A stretch of 64,000 nt of DNA from Halocynthiibacter sp049608145 (GCF_049608145.1 NZ_JBMYXF010000012.1:3813-67812), one strand, 5' to 3'; counted from the first letter of the stretch, positions 41,669 through 50,413 are shown. The notes: a model not told the origin generated them from the sequence alone. Numbers and translations are program-made.

Positions 41669-43022
41669 CGCCCCCTTAAGTCGAATTTATGAGGCAGAGG
41701 CCTATGGCCCTTTGCCCCATGAAAACAGCTATTGGCACACGACAACCAATGCCCCTGCCTACGCTGCGCTGACCACAGACAAAACCTGTGACATCGCAAT
41801 CATTGGCGCAGGCTACACCGGCTTGCACGCCGCTCTGCATCTCGCGGGTGAAGATGTTGTCGTCCTTGACAGCGGGCAACCGGGATGGGGGGCCTCTGGT
41901 CGAAACGGCGGGTTCTGCTGTCTTGGCGGGGCCCACGCGGGATATTCTGAACTTGTGAAAAAATTTGGTGCTGCGGATGCTCAGGCCTGGGCCCAGACCC
42001 AACGTGCATCTGTTGATCATGTAGACCAGTTTCTGCAGGATCACACCCTAGATGTTGACCGCCATTCTGACGGCGAAACCATCCTTGCCCACACCGCAAC
42101 TGCAATGGAAAATCTGCGCCATGAACAGGCCGAAATTCGGGAAATCTATGGGCTCGACGCCCCGCTACACGACGCGGACCACCTTAGCGACCAAGGCTTA
42201 AATGCCACGGTTAACACCAAACGCCCCCGTTTCGCAGGCGCCCTGACCATCCCCGTTGGTTTCGCTCTGAACCCGTTGAAATACGCCACGGGTCTTGCGG
42301 ATGCGGTGGTAAAATCCGGCGCGGCCCTTCATGGCGACACGCCGGTCCTCAGCGCGGAATTCAAAGATGGCAACCACATCCTGCGCACGCCACAGGCCAC
42401 CCTGCGCGCCCGCAAAGTGATCTTCGCAACCAATGGCTACAGCTCCGAAAATCTGCCAACACAGCTGAAATCACGCTATCTTCCGGTGCAATCCAACATT
42501 CTTGTGACCCGCCCCCTGACCCAAGACGAGCTGGCCAAACAAGGCTGGACCTCACGCCAAATGTGTTACGACACGCGCAATCTGCTACACTATTTCCGCC
42601 TGCTTCCCGACAATCGCATGTTGTTTGGGATGCGCGGTGCAACATCGGCCACCCCCCAGGCCTTTGCAGAGGCAGAACTCGCCACCCGTCAGCATTTCGA
42701 AACCATGTTCCCCGCCTGGGCCCATATCGGCACGCCCTATTTCTGGTCTGGTCTGATCGCGGGCGCGCGCAACTTTGTGCCCTTTGCAGGCGCTCTCCCG
42801 GATCTGCCAAATGCTTACGCTGCCATGTGTTATCATGGCAATGGCGTGGCGATGGGCAGCTACTGCGGCAAGCTGGTGGCAGAGAAACTGCTGGGCACGG
42901 CGCATGAAACCACCGCCCCCAATTTCCTTGAACAGCCCCTTGCAGCTTTCCCTTTTGGACGCTATCGCCGTCACATTCTGCCACTTCTCTATCGCTGGTA
43001 TACATTCCAGGATGGACCATAA
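41643..43022 (+). CDS. FAD-dependent gamma-glutamyl-amine oxidase-like (PuuB/OrdL family), copy 2
   Basis: 459-aa flavoprotein related to copy 1. FAD motif CDIAIIGAGYTGLHAALHLAGEDVVVLD, flavin contact GWGASGRNGGFCCLGGAH, C-terminal CYHGNGVAMGSYCGKLVAEKLLG. The N-terminus includes YGPLPHENSYWHTT, characteristic of the PuuB/YcjA subgroup. It starts 26 nt inside puuA copy 2; an internal TTG at 41655 is an alternative start. It probably oxidises the gamma-glutamylated amine produced by the preceding gene. Confidence 0.87.
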   Translation: MRSILAASDAPLSRIYEAEAYGPLPHENSYWHTTTNAPAYAALTTDKTCDIAIIGAGYTGLHAALHLAGEDVVVLDSGQPGWGASGRNGGFCCLGGAHAGYSELVKKFGAADAQAWAQTQRASVDHVDQFLQDHTLDVDRHSDGETILAHTATAMENLRHEQAEIREIYGLDAPLHDADHLSDQGLNATVNTKRPRFAGALTIPVGFALNPLKYATGLADAVVKSGAALHGDTPVLSAEFKDGNHILRTPQATLRARKVIFATNGYSSENLPTQLKSRYLPVQSNILVTRPLTQDELAKQGWTSRQMCYDTRNLLHYFRLLPDNRMLFGMRGATSATPQAFAEAELATRQHFETMFPAWAHIGTPYFWSGLIAGARNFVPFAGALPDLPNAYAAMCYHGNGVAMGSYCGKLVAEKLLGTAHETTAPNFLEQPLAAFPFGRYRRHILPLLYRWYTFQDGP

Positions 43023-43036
43023 GACCGGAGCCCACC

Positions 43037-43762
43037 ATGACCAGAACCCTGAAAATCGGCGTATTGGAAACCGGCCTGCCCCCGGAAGAACTGGCACCTG
43101 ATTTTGGCAATTACCCGTCTATGGTCGAAAACTGGCTGAAACCACTTTCCGCCCAGTATAACACAGAATTCACCTTCTATCCCGTGCTGTCTGGCGACAT
43201 TCCACAGGACGGCGCACAGGCGGATATCTGGGTGATTACCGGGTCAAAATTTGGCGTCTACGAAGACCATGCTTGGATCGCGCCCCTTGAAAACTTGATC
43301 CGCGATGCAAAGACCAAAGGCAGCCTGATGATCGGCATTTGCTTTGGTCATCAACTGATCGCCCAGGCCCTGGGTGGCACCGTGCGCAAATCAGACAAAG
43401 GTTGGGGCGTTGGCCCGCATATTTATGATACATCCGCTTGGCCCGATGCCCTAGGCGATACGCCAACCAGCCTTAATCTACAGGCCTATCACCAGGATCA
43501 GGTCGAAATTCTGCCCGAAGGCGCAAAAACCATCGCGAGTTCTGACTTCTGCGAACATGCCGCCCTTTGGTATCCCGGTTTTGCCATCACCGTACAGGGA
43601 CACCCTGAATTTTCCAAAGACTACGCCAGCGCCTTGATTGAAAGCCGTCGCGGCACGGTTCTGTCTGAAACCGACGCCGATCAAGGCCAGGAATATATGT
43701 CCCGAGATATCACAGCACCCGCGCTTGCACAGATGATCGCCGCACATCTGGATCAGCTATGA
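43037..43762 (+). CDS. class I glutamine amidotransferase-like protein, putative gamma-glutamyl hydrolase
   Basis: 241-aa alpha/beta hydrolase of the GATase class I fold. The nucleophile elbow is GICFGHQLIAQALGGTV (Cys), and the His-Glu pair is in VQGHPEFS, so the catalytic triad is intact. It resembles GMP synthase-type amidotransferases more than PuuD, but in a polyamine operon the likely job is hydrolysis of a gamma-glutamyl amide bond (the PuuD step). AGGCC and GGAGCCCACC precede the ATG. It overlaps the next gene by 4 nt. Confidence 0.82.
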   Translation: MTRTLKIGVLETGLPPEELAPDFGNYPSMVENWLKPLSAQYNTEFTFYPVLSGDIPQDGAQADIWVITGSKFGVYEDHAWIAPLENLIRDAKTKGSLMIGICFGHQLIAQALGGTVRKSDKGWGVGPHIYDTSAWPDALGDTPTSLNLQAYHQDQVEILPEGAKTIASSDFCEHAALWYPGFAITVQGHPEFSKDYASALIESRRGTVLSETDADQGQEYMSRDITAPALAQMIAAHLDQL

Positions 43763-44349
43763 AACGGTTTTTCTTCGGTTACGGGTCGCTTGTGCACAAA
43801 GGCACCCATGATCACGCCAATCATGCGCCTGCGCGGTTGCAGGGATGGAAACGCGTCTGGGTCGCAACGCCCGCCCGTGCCCTGCCTTACCTGTCCGTCA
43901 TTCGCGATGACACCAGTGCCATAGACGGGCTGATCGCAGAAGTACCGGATCAAGGCTGGGACGCGCTCGATCAACGTGAAGCCGCCTATCAACGCGTGCC
44001 CCTTGGCCCGGAACTGACCCATAAGATGGGCGATATGTCTGATGACAGCCTCACCGTGGTCTATTCCGTCGCCCCGGATGAACAGCAACCCGTCAGCGAT
44101 AAGAACCCCATCCTTCTGTCCTATCTTGATGTGGTTGTTCAGGGGTATTTTGATGTCTTCGGTGCTGCGGGCGTTGATCACTTTTTCAGCACGACCTTCA
44201 ACTGGACCGGCAGCTATCTGGATGACCGCACCGCACCGATTTATCCGCGTGCGCAACTATGTGATCCCGGCCTTCAGGCAGAAACAAACACGCGCCTCAC
44301 CGCAATGGGCCAGACGCGTGTGCTGCAGGCGGACTTTCCGCTCTGGTGA
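43759..44349 (+). CDS. gamma-glutamylcyclotransferase family protein
   Basis: 196-aa protein with the GGCT/AIG2 fold: the phosphate-loop-like opening MKRFFFGYGSLVHKGTH and the conserved acidic segment WDALDQREAAYQRVPL holding the catalytic Glu. Members convert gamma-glutamyl-amino acids or gamma-glutamyl-amines to 5-oxoproline plus the free amine. Placed after the amidotransferase, with 4-nt overlap, it offers a second way to remove glutamate from gamma-glutamylated polyamine intermediates. Its stop abuts the stop of the MATE gene with no gap. Fold is well supported; amine substrate is inference. Confidence 0.83.
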   Translation: MKRFFFGYGSLVHKGTHDHANHAPARLQGWKRVWVATPARALPYLSVIRDDTSAIDGLIAEVPDQGWDALDQREAAYQRVPLGPELTHKMGDMSDDSLTVVYSVAPDEQQPVSDKNPILLSYLDVVVQGYFDVFGAAGVDHFFSTTFNWTGSYLDDRTAPIYPRAQLCDPGLQAETNTRLTAMGQTRVLQADFPLW

Positions 44350-45744
44350 TCAACGACGCAATGAAAACAGGGCCATAAGCCGGCCCTGACGGGAAAACTC
44401 CTGCGGTTTTGCAGGTGCCGTGCCCCGCGCCATCACACGTTTTGCCAGAACAAAGGCAAGCGCGCCAAAGATCACACCGCCCGCGGCCTGACCGATCAAC
44501 ACGCCAGGTGCCCCAAACCACGCCGCCCCAACCCAAACAAAGGGGATCGTACCCAATGTGTGACGGCCCCAGTTGATCCATGTGGAATAAAACGGGTGGC
44601 CCAGGTTGTTAAACGCCGCGTTGCCGACAAAGATCACACCGTTGAAAAAGAACATCAGTGACAGCGGCCCGCAGAACAAAAATACCAGTGTCAAAGTCAG
44701 GCCTTCGGCCGCAAACAACCCGGCGATCAGTGGGCGCAGCAGGAACAACAGCCCAGACATCGCAACCACCCAAAGCACCAAGAATTTCAGCCCCTCCATA
44801 AAGGCCTGGCTCACCCGGTCTTGCTGACCTGCGCCTGCGTTCTGGCCAATGATTGGGCCGATCGCCCCGGACAAGGCAAACACCGCGCCAAAGGCAACCG
44901 GCGTCAAACGCCCAACAATCGCCATCCCCGCGACCGCCGCCTCGCCATAGGCCGCCATGGACCGCGTGACAAACGCCTGGCCCAGGGGGGTTGCGAATTG
45001 TGTCAGGATCGCCGGGATCGCAATGGTCAGAATGGCTGGAAAATCTTCGCGGAACTCTTCAGATGTGGGTTTCGCCAGCCCGCCGTAATGTTTGAAAATC
45101 GGATATAGCGAAGCCCCTGCAATCGCAAAACGGGACGCAACAGACGCCAGCGCCGCCCCCGTCAGATCAAGGTTCAACCCAAAGATCAGGATCGGATCCA
45201 GAACCGCATTCACAACACCCGCAAGAATGGTTGCAAACATCGCCCGTTTCGCCGCCCCATGGGCCCGCAAAATCGCCCCACCAATCATCCCAATGATCAG
45301 CAAAGGCAAAGCCGGAACAATGATTTGCATATAGCTGACAGCCAAATCCTGTGTTTCCCCCGTGGCGCCCATCAGCCCCACCAGGAAATGTAGGTTCATC
45401 CAGATCGCAGCCGCAAACAGCGCACCCACGCCAACACCGTATAACATCGCACTGGCCGCCCGACGACTGGCCATTTGCGTGTCACCCTGCCCCAAAGCCC
45501 GGGCTACCAATGCCCCCGCCGCAATCGACATGCCAATGCCAAAACTTGACGTGAAAAACAGGATCGCACCCGCATATCCGACCGCCGCCGCAAGCTCTGC
45601 TTTGCCCAACATCGAAATGAAAACCATATCCACGAAATCGACCATAAAGATCGCCATCAACCCGATAGAGGCCGTCAGCGACATGGTCGTCACGTGTTTG
45701 AATAAGTTCCCCGTAAGAAATTTGGCCTGAGGATTATCGGACAT
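44350..45744 (-). CDS. MATE family efflux transporter
   Basis: 464-aa, ~12-helix inner-membrane exporter of the MATE superfamily. N-half FVDMVFISMLGKAELAAAVGYAG and GMSIAAGALVARALGQGD, C-half GRLTPVAFGAVFALSGAIGPIIGQNAGAGQ show the internal duplication and conserved GQ elements. It is monocistronic and convergent with the polyamine arm, the two stop codons forming TGATCA. The candidate operator GTTCAC-GCTACT-GTGAAC at 45761-45778, 17 bp upstream of its start codon, may control it. Substrate unknown. Confidence 0.9.
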   Translation of the reverse strand: MSDNPQAKFLTGNLFKHVTTMSLTASIGLMAIFMVDFVDMVFISMLGKAELAAAVGYAGAILFFTSSFGIGMSIAAGALVARALGQGDTQMASRRAASAMLYGVGVGALFAAAIWMNLHFLVGLMGATGETQDLAVSYMQIIVPALPLLIIGMIGGAILRAHGAAKRAMFATILAGVVNAVLDPILIFGLNLDLTGAALASVASRFAIAGASLYPIFKHYGGLAKPTSEEFREDFPAILTIAIPAILTQFATPLGQAFVTRSMAAYGEAAVAGMAIVGRLTPVAFGAVFALSGAIGPIIGQNAGAGQQDRVSQAFMEGLKFLVLWVVAMSGLLFLLRPLIAGLFAAEGLTLTLVFLFCGPLSLMFFFNGVIFVGNAAFNNLGHPFYSTWINWGRHTLGTIPFVWVGAAWFGAPGVLIGQAAGGVIFGALAFVLAKRVMARGTAPAKPQEFSRQGRLMALFSLRR

Positions 45745-45760
45745 GCTGGCTCCCGTCGCT

Positions 45761-45778
45761 GTTCACGCTACTGTGAAC
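45761..45778 (-). promoter_or_regulatory. inverted repeat upstream of the MATE gene
   Basis: GTTCAC and GTGAAC separated by GCTACT, with centre about 26 bp upstream of the MATE start codon. This position overlaps the expected transcription start, consistent with a repressor site; the cognate regulator is not visible nearby. Confidence 0.35.
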
Positions 45779-45849
45779 GGCCCGGTCGCAAATGAAAACC
45801 TGCGCCAGCGCACACATCACCCGCGGCATTCACATTTTTGTGCAAAAAA

Positions 45850-46098
45850 TCAACGTGTGCGCAGATATTGCACAATGCCAATCAGGCTGATCACAATCCA
45901 GAAACCTTCCATCAGGGCAGACGCCAGATTGAAGTTATACCAAAGGGAAAATGCAATCAAAAACGACCCGGCCAGGTTCACAACCGGAAAGGCCAGGTCG
46001 TCAGAATTCATCCAGCGCATCTGTGTCGCCAGATAGGCCAGCCCAACCATCAAAGTGCCGCAGACACCAATCAAATCGGGCAGGCCAAAATCCATCAT
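45850..46098 (-). CDS. CBU_0592-like small membrane protein
   Basis: 82-aa hydrophobic protein with three likely transmembrane helices: LIGVCGTLMVGLAYLATQM, FPVVNLAGSFLIAFSLWYNF and FWIVISLIGIVQYL. The pattern WMNSDDLAFPVVNLAGS is recognisable from the CBU_0592 family of uncharacterised membrane proteins. Its ATG overlaps the gltX stop by 4 nt (ATGA), so it is translated from the gltX mRNA. Function unknown. Confidence 0.75.
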   Translation of the reverse strand: MMDFGLPDLIGVCGTLMVGLAYLATQMRWMNSDDLAFPVVNLAGSFLIAFSLWYNFNLASALMEGFWIVISLIGIVQYLRTR

Positions 46099-47417
46099 TT
46101 CGCGCGAATGACCTGCATCAGCGGCAAAAGCTGCCCCATATCAGGGCCATGTGCCTGACCGGTCAGTGCCTTGCGCAGCGGCATGAACAGCCCGCGTCCC
46201 TTGCGTCCGGTGGCGTCTTTCACGGCTTTGGTCCAGGTGCCCCAGGATGTCTCGTCAAATGGCATCTCAGGCATCATAGACAAGGCTTGCGCAACGAAAT
46301 CTGTGTCTTCGTCTTCAATCACTGGTTCGGCGCCATCACGCAGCAAGGCCCACCAGCCCTCCAGATCAGACAGCAACGTGATGTTTTCACGCATCAAGGT
46401 CCAGAATGCTTCGGCCTGATCCGCAGGCACACCGATTTTCGAAATGTAATCAGATACATCTGCAAAATCACGCCCATGGTTCACCTTCGCCGTCAGCGGC
46501 TTCAGGTCTTCCACGTCAAACTTTGTCGGGGCAGATCCGAACTTGCTGATGTCAAACCCATCGACCAGTTCTTGCATCTGTGAACGCAGTTCAACCGGAT
46601 CAGCAGACCCAAGACGCGCAAGCTGGCTTAGCATCGCCATAGGTTCAATCCCTGCCGCGCGCAGATCACGCAGGGACAAGGTGCCCAGACGTTTGGACAG
46701 CGCCCCGCCATCCGCATCGGTCAGCAAGGAATGATGCGCAAATTCTGGCACAGTCCCGCCCAGCGCTTTGATGATTTGGATCTGGGTTGCCGTGTTGGTC
46801 ACATGGTCAGAACCGCGCACAACATGGGTCACGCCGAAATCAATATCATCACAAACGGACGCAGGCGTATACAGATATTGCCCATCCGCACGGATCAGAA
46901 CCGGGTCTGACACGGATGCCGCATCAATCGAAATATCGCCAAGAACACCGTCGTTCCATTCAATGCGTTCGTGATCCAGCTTGAACCGCCAGTGCCCATT
47001 GCCACGTTCCGCACGCAGCGCATCTTTTTCCGCATCCGTCAGGTTCAAACCCGCCCGGTCATAGACCGGTGGTTTGCCCATGTTCAGCTGCTTCTTACGC
47101 TTCAGGTCCAGTTCAACCGGGGTCTCAAAGCATTCATACAGACGGCCAGAGGCCCGCAGTTGATCCATCGCCTCATTGTAACGATCCAAACGGTCAGATT
47201 GGCGTTCAACCCGGTCCCAGGTCAGGCCAAGCCAGGTCAGGTCCTCTTTGATACCATCGACATATTCTTCTTTGGAACGCTCAGGGTCGGTGTCATCCAG
47301 GCGCAGAATAAACTGTCCGCCGTTCTGTCGTGCGATCAGGTAATTCATAAGTGCTGTGCGCAGGTTGCCGATATGAATATAGCCGGTGGGCGACGGTGCA
47401 AAACGGGTGGTGGTCAT
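46095..47417 (-). CDS. gltX: glutamyl-tRNA synthetase
   Basis: Class I aminoacyl-tRNA synthetase, 440 aa, charging tRNA-Glu (and possibly tRNA-Gln for transamidation). HIGH-type motif RFAPSPTGYIHIGNLRTALMNYL and the KMSKS-type motif GGALSKRLGTLSLRDL are intact. Shorter than canonical 470-480-aa enzymes, so it looks like the second (GltX2-type) GluRS that many alphaproteobacteria carry. Start MTTTRFAPSP with GAGGAAACGTATCAG upstream; an in-frame extension to 47447 is rejected. Its 5' leader has a stem GCGCGTGG / CCACGCGC (47457-47482). It leads a two-gene unit with the small membrane protein. Confidence 0.93.
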   Translation of the reverse strand: MTTTRFAPSPTGYIHIGNLRTALMNYLIARQNGGQFILRLDDTDPERSKEEYVDGIKEDLTWLGLTWDRVERQSDRLDRYNEAMDQLRASGRLYECFETPVELDLKRKKQLNMGKPPVYDRAGLNLTDAEKDALRAERGNGHWRFKLDHERIEWNDGVLGDISIDAASVSDPVLIRADGQYLYTPASVCDDIDFGVTHVVRGSDHVTNTATQIQIIKALGGTVPEFAHHSLLTDADGGALSKRLGTLSLRDLRAAGIEPMAMLSQLARLGSADPVELRSQMQELVDGFDISKFGSAPTKFDVEDLKPLTAKVNHGRDFADVSDYISKIGVPADQAEAFWTLMRENITLLSDLEGWWALLRDGAEPVIEDEDTDFVAQALSMMPEMPFDETSWGTWTKAVKDATGRKGRGLFMPLRKALTGQAHGPDMGQLLPLMQVIRAK

Positions 47418-47542
47418 CTGATACGTTTCCTCTGAACCCTGACACAATATCAGGTCGCGCGTGGTGTTTCATACCCACGCGCAAATGTCCAGTTTCAAGG
47501 GAAATCGCCCCCTTAATATCCGTTAACGGGGCGAACGCTGTG

Positions 47543-47582
47543 TATGCATAAGATATGCATAACATGTGCATGCTTTGTGCAT
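47543..47582. repeat. four TRTGCAT heptamers at exact 11-bp spacing
   Basis: TATGCAT starts at 47543 and 47554, TGTGCAT at 47565 and 47576; each is exactly 11 bp after the last, one helical turn. The array lies upstream of gltX (about 126 bp from its start) and 27 bp after the stop of the VOC gene. It looks like a phased protein-binding array; no binding protein is evident. Confidence 0.6.
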
Positions 47583-47608
47583 GGCATACTCAGCCCCAGA
47601 TCCGGGCT

Positions 47609-47992
47609 TTAAACATAGCTGATCACCTCGATCTCGATCCCATCCGCATCATCAAAATAGAACCGCTTACCGGGTTCGTAATCGCCATGGTTATGCGGCG
47701 TGAAACCCAGGGTTTTGACCTTGGCTTCCACCGCATCCAGATCCTCTACAACCACCCCAATATGGTTCATGGCCCCCGGGGTTTTATAACGATCAAAATT
47801 CACCGGATCATTGCCGCCGGAACTATACACAGCGATATAGCTGTTCTCCCCGCCAACATGCAGCGTCGTGCCTTTGTATTTCGCCTCCCCACGCCAGCGC
47901 ACCCGCCAGCCAAACAGCTGGTTCAGCATCTCTGCAGTGGCATCCGGATCTTTAACGGTGATATTGATATGTTCAAGCATCGCTTCTGACAT
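47609..47992 (-). CDS. VOC superfamily (glyoxalase/dioxygenase-like) protein
   Basis: 127 aa from MSEAMLEHINITVKDPD, preceded by AGGAAATGTC; an upstream start at 48016 adds only eight residues. The two beta-alpha-beta-beta-beta units of the VOC fold are seen: LEHINITVKDPDATAEMLNQLFGWRV and MNHIGVVVEDLDAVEAKVKTLGFTP, ending with FYFDDADGIEIEVISYV. Potential metal ligands are His14-region, His in MNHIG and Glu in GIEIEV. It is divergent from soxR, with a SoxR box and a promoter of 19-bp spacer in front, so it is probably a SoxR-controlled stress-response or quinone/glyoxal-modifying enzyme; the substrate is unknown. Confidence 0.87.
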   Translation of the reverse strand: MSEAMLEHINITVKDPDATAEMLNQLFGWRVRWRGEAKYKGTTLHVGGENSYIAVYSSGGNDPVNFDRYKTPGAMNHIGVVVEDLDAVEAKVKTLGFTPHNHGDYEPGKRFYFDDADGIEIEVISYV

Positions 47993-48036
47993 GACATTTC
48001 CTGTCGTTGATTTCATTTGATTTTTGATGTTTAATT

Positions 48037-48054
48037 CCTCAAGTTAACTTGAGA
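48037..48054. promoter_or_regulatory. SoxR box between the VOC gene and soxR
   Basis: CCTCAAGTTAACTTGAGA matches the classic SoxR operator of enteric bacteria except for the last base. On the minus strand it lies between TTGATC (-35 like, 48053-48058) and TAAACA (-10 like, 48028-48033) with a 19-bp spacer, the long spacing that MerR-family activators such as SoxR correct by DNA distortion. Confidence 0.85.
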
Positions 48055-48082
48055 TCAAGCAAAAAATTCGAAAGGCCAGATC

Positions 48083-48544
48083 ATGCATCACCGTGACTTT
48101 CTATCCATTGGGCAACTGGCCAAACGCACTGGCCTGGCGGTGTCCGCCATTCGATATTACGAAACAGAAGGGCTTGTGTTTTCAGAACGAAACGCAGGCG
48201 GTCAACGCCGATTTCGTCGCGCCGATATCCGGCGTCTCAGTTTTGTGCAGATCGCGCAACAGTTTGATTTTTCCCTAAAAGAAATCGCAGAACAATTGTC
48301 CCGCCTGCCCGAAGGCCGCACACCAACCAAGGCCGACTGGGGCAAGATCAGCCGACATTTTCGCGCCGACCTAGACGCCCGGATCAAAACCCTAGAAGGG
48401 TTGCGTGACAAGTTGGACGGTTGCATTGGTTGCGGCTGTCTCAGCTTGAAAAAATGTGAACTTTACAACCCCTTAGACAACGCCCGCCACAATGGAACCG
48501 GCGCGCGTTATCTGGTCGGGGACATGCCCGAAGGCATTGACTAA
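48083..48544 (+). CDS. soxR: SoxR redox-sensing MerR regulator
   Basis: 153-aa MerR family protein with the SoxR [2Fe-2S] signature C-x2-C-x-C-x5-C at residues ~114-125 (CIGCGCLSLKKC). HTH: LSIGQLAKRTGLAVSAIRYYETEGLV followed by the GGQRRFRRADIRRLSFVQIAQQ wing. The protein senses redox-cycling compounds or superoxide through cluster oxidation and activates its target promoter. Its divergent partner is the VOC gene behind the SoxR box; no soxS is present, as expected outside enteric bacteria. It ends directly against the nadE stop. Confidence 0.95.
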   Translation: MHHRDFLSIGQLAKRTGLAVSAIRYYETEGLVFSERNAGGQRRFRRADIRRLSFVQIAQQFDFSLKEIAEQLSRLPEGRTPTKADWGKISRHFRADLDARIKTLEGLRDKLDGCIGCGCLSLKKCELYNPLDNARHNGTGARYLVGDMPEGID

Positions 48545-50203
48545 TCAGCCGTTATCGCGCCAACGGCTGGCAATCGGATAACGACGATCAAGCCAAAAGG
48601 CACTTTGCGTCAGACGTGTGCCCGGGGCAGATTGAAAGCGTTTGTATTCCGAAATATAGATCAGATGTTCGATCCGCTTCACCGTCGCGCGGTCATGACC
48701 TTCGGCAACCAAATCAGCAACGGATTTTTCATCATCCACCAGGCCTTCAAGGATCGCATCTAGAACCTCATAGGGCGGCAGTGAATCGCTGTCTTTCTGG
48801 TCATCGCGCAATTCCGCTGAAGGTGGTTTGTCGATGATAGACACCGGAATAACTTCCCCCGCAGGCGCTGCCATCCAAGGCCGATGATTGGCATTGCGCC
48901 AGCGACAGGTTTCAAAGACGCGCACTTTATACATGTCTTTCAGCGGATTATAACCACCTGACATATCACCATAAATCGTGGCATAGCCAACGGCGACCTC
49001 AGATTTATTGCCAGTCGTCAAAAGCATCTCACCAAACTTATTGCTCATAGCCATCAGCAGCAGACCACGCAAACGGGACTGAATGTTTTCCTCGGTCACA
49101 TCCTCATCACGGCCGGCAAAAAGCGGGGCAAGGGTATTGGTGATCGCACTACGCCCTTCAGCAATCGGCACGAAATCATAATGGCATCCCAAACGTTCTG
49201 CGATGTCTTTGGCGTCATCAAGCGAGCTTTGGGATGTATATTCAGACGGCAACATCACGCAACGCACATTTTCCGGGCCCAATGCATCCGCGGCAATGGT
49301 TGCAACGATGGCAGAATCAATGCCGCCAGACAGACCCAGCAACACCTTTTTGAAACCGGTCTTACCCATGTAATCACGCAGGCTTTCCACCATACAGCGG
49401 TAATCCTGTTCCCACTCATCCGGCAGTGAAGCCAAATCAGATTTCACCGCGCGCCAGCCATCATCAGTGCGTTCCAGTTCCAGATGGGCAATCGCTTCGT
49501 CAAACACCGGCATCTGCAGGGCAATTTCCCCGCCGGGGTTCAGCACGAAAGAACCACCGTCAAAGACCTGATCATCCTGACCACCGACCATATTGAGATA
49601 AATCAGCGGCAGGCCTGTTTCGGTCACCCGCGCCATCATATGGGAATAACGCACATCCATTTTATTGCGGAAGTAAGGGGATCCATTGGGCACCAACAGG
49701 AATTCCGCCCCGGTTTCGGCCAGGGTTTCAGCAACATCTTCATGCCAAGCATCTTCGCATATCGGCGTACCAATGCGTGTATTGCCCACGGAATAAGGGC
49801 CGCCAAGCGGGCCACTGTCGTAGATCCGGACTTCATCAAAAACGGTTTCATTGGGCAGATGATGTTTCAGAACGGTTGATGCAATCTTGCCCCCCTTCAG
49901 AATAAAATAAGCGTTGAACAGCTTACCATCTTCCACAAAAGGCCCACCAACGCCCAACGCCGGACCATTCGCACAGTCCACGGCCAAAGCTTTGACAGCA
50001 GTCATGCAGGCGGCCTGAAACGCAGGTTTCATCACCAGATCTTGGGTATTATAGCCAGAAATGAACATTTCAGGCAGCGCCACCATATCTGCACCTGCGG
50101 CCTGCCCCTCGGCAAAAGCGGCCCGTGCTTTATCCGCGTTGGCTTCAATCGCGCCAACGGTTGGGTTCAGCTGAGCCAGTGTCAGTTTAAAACGATCTGC
50201 CAT
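48545..50203 (-). CDS. nadE: glutamine-dependent NAD+ synthetase
   Basis: 552-aa fusion of an N-terminal nitrilase-type glutaminase domain (residues ~1-260: LAQLNPTVGAIEANADKA, VALPEMFISGY with the catalytic Glu, KHHLPNETVFDE with the Lys, GTPICEDAWHED with the Cys) and a C-terminal NAD synthetase domain carrying the PP-loop LLGLSGGIDSAIVATIAAD and TTGNKSEVAVGYATIYGDM. It makes NAD from deamido-NAD, ATP and glutamine. Start 50203 has CGGAGACTAAC upstream; a longer reading to 50272 is rejected. Divergent from the MORN gene. Confidence 0.95.
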   Translation of the reverse strand: MADRFKLTLAQLNPTVGAIEANADKARAAFAEGQAAGADMVALPEMFISGYNTQDLVMKPAFQAACMTAVKALAVDCANGPALGVGGPFVEDGKLFNAYFILKGGKIASTVLKHHLPNETVFDEVRIYDSGPLGGPYSVGNTRIGTPICEDAWHEDVAETLAETGAEFLLVPNGSPYFRNKMDVRYSHMMARVTETGLPLIYLNMVGGQDDQVFDGGSFVLNPGGEIALQMPVFDEAIAHLELERTDDGWRAVKSDLASLPDEWEQDYRCMVESLRDYMGKTGFKKVLLGLSGGIDSAIVATIAADALGPENVRCVMLPSEYTSQSSLDDAKDIAERLGCHYDFVPIAEGRSAITNTLAPLFAGRDEDVTEENIQSRLRGLLLMAMSNKFGEMLLTTGNKSEVAVGYATIYGDMSGGYNPLKDMYKVRVFETCRWRNANHRPWMAAPAGEVIPVSIIDKPPSAELRDDQKDSDSLPPYEVLDAILEGLVDDEKSVADLVAEGHDRATVKRIEHLIYISEYKRFQSAPGTRLTQSAFWLDRRYPIASRWRDNG

Positions 50204-50413
50204 GTTAGTCTCCGTATTCCGACCTGTTGAACAACCGGTACTCTGGCAACTTCTTAACAGAGATTTCGGCAAGTGAAACCACCCCGGCTGAATTGTTCAG
50301 AAACTGTTTTGTAAAACATGTGAATTTCCGTTGTCAGCCACACCAGGCACCGTTAACCTGCGGAAAAACCGTGGCGAGATCCACACATCTGCTGCCCCCA
50401 TCCGGAGAGTTTC

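Noticed and set aside
47543..47582. Replication-origin iterons
   Set aside because: Only four 7-bp units, no rep gene or AT-rich unwinding region nearby; chromosome context.
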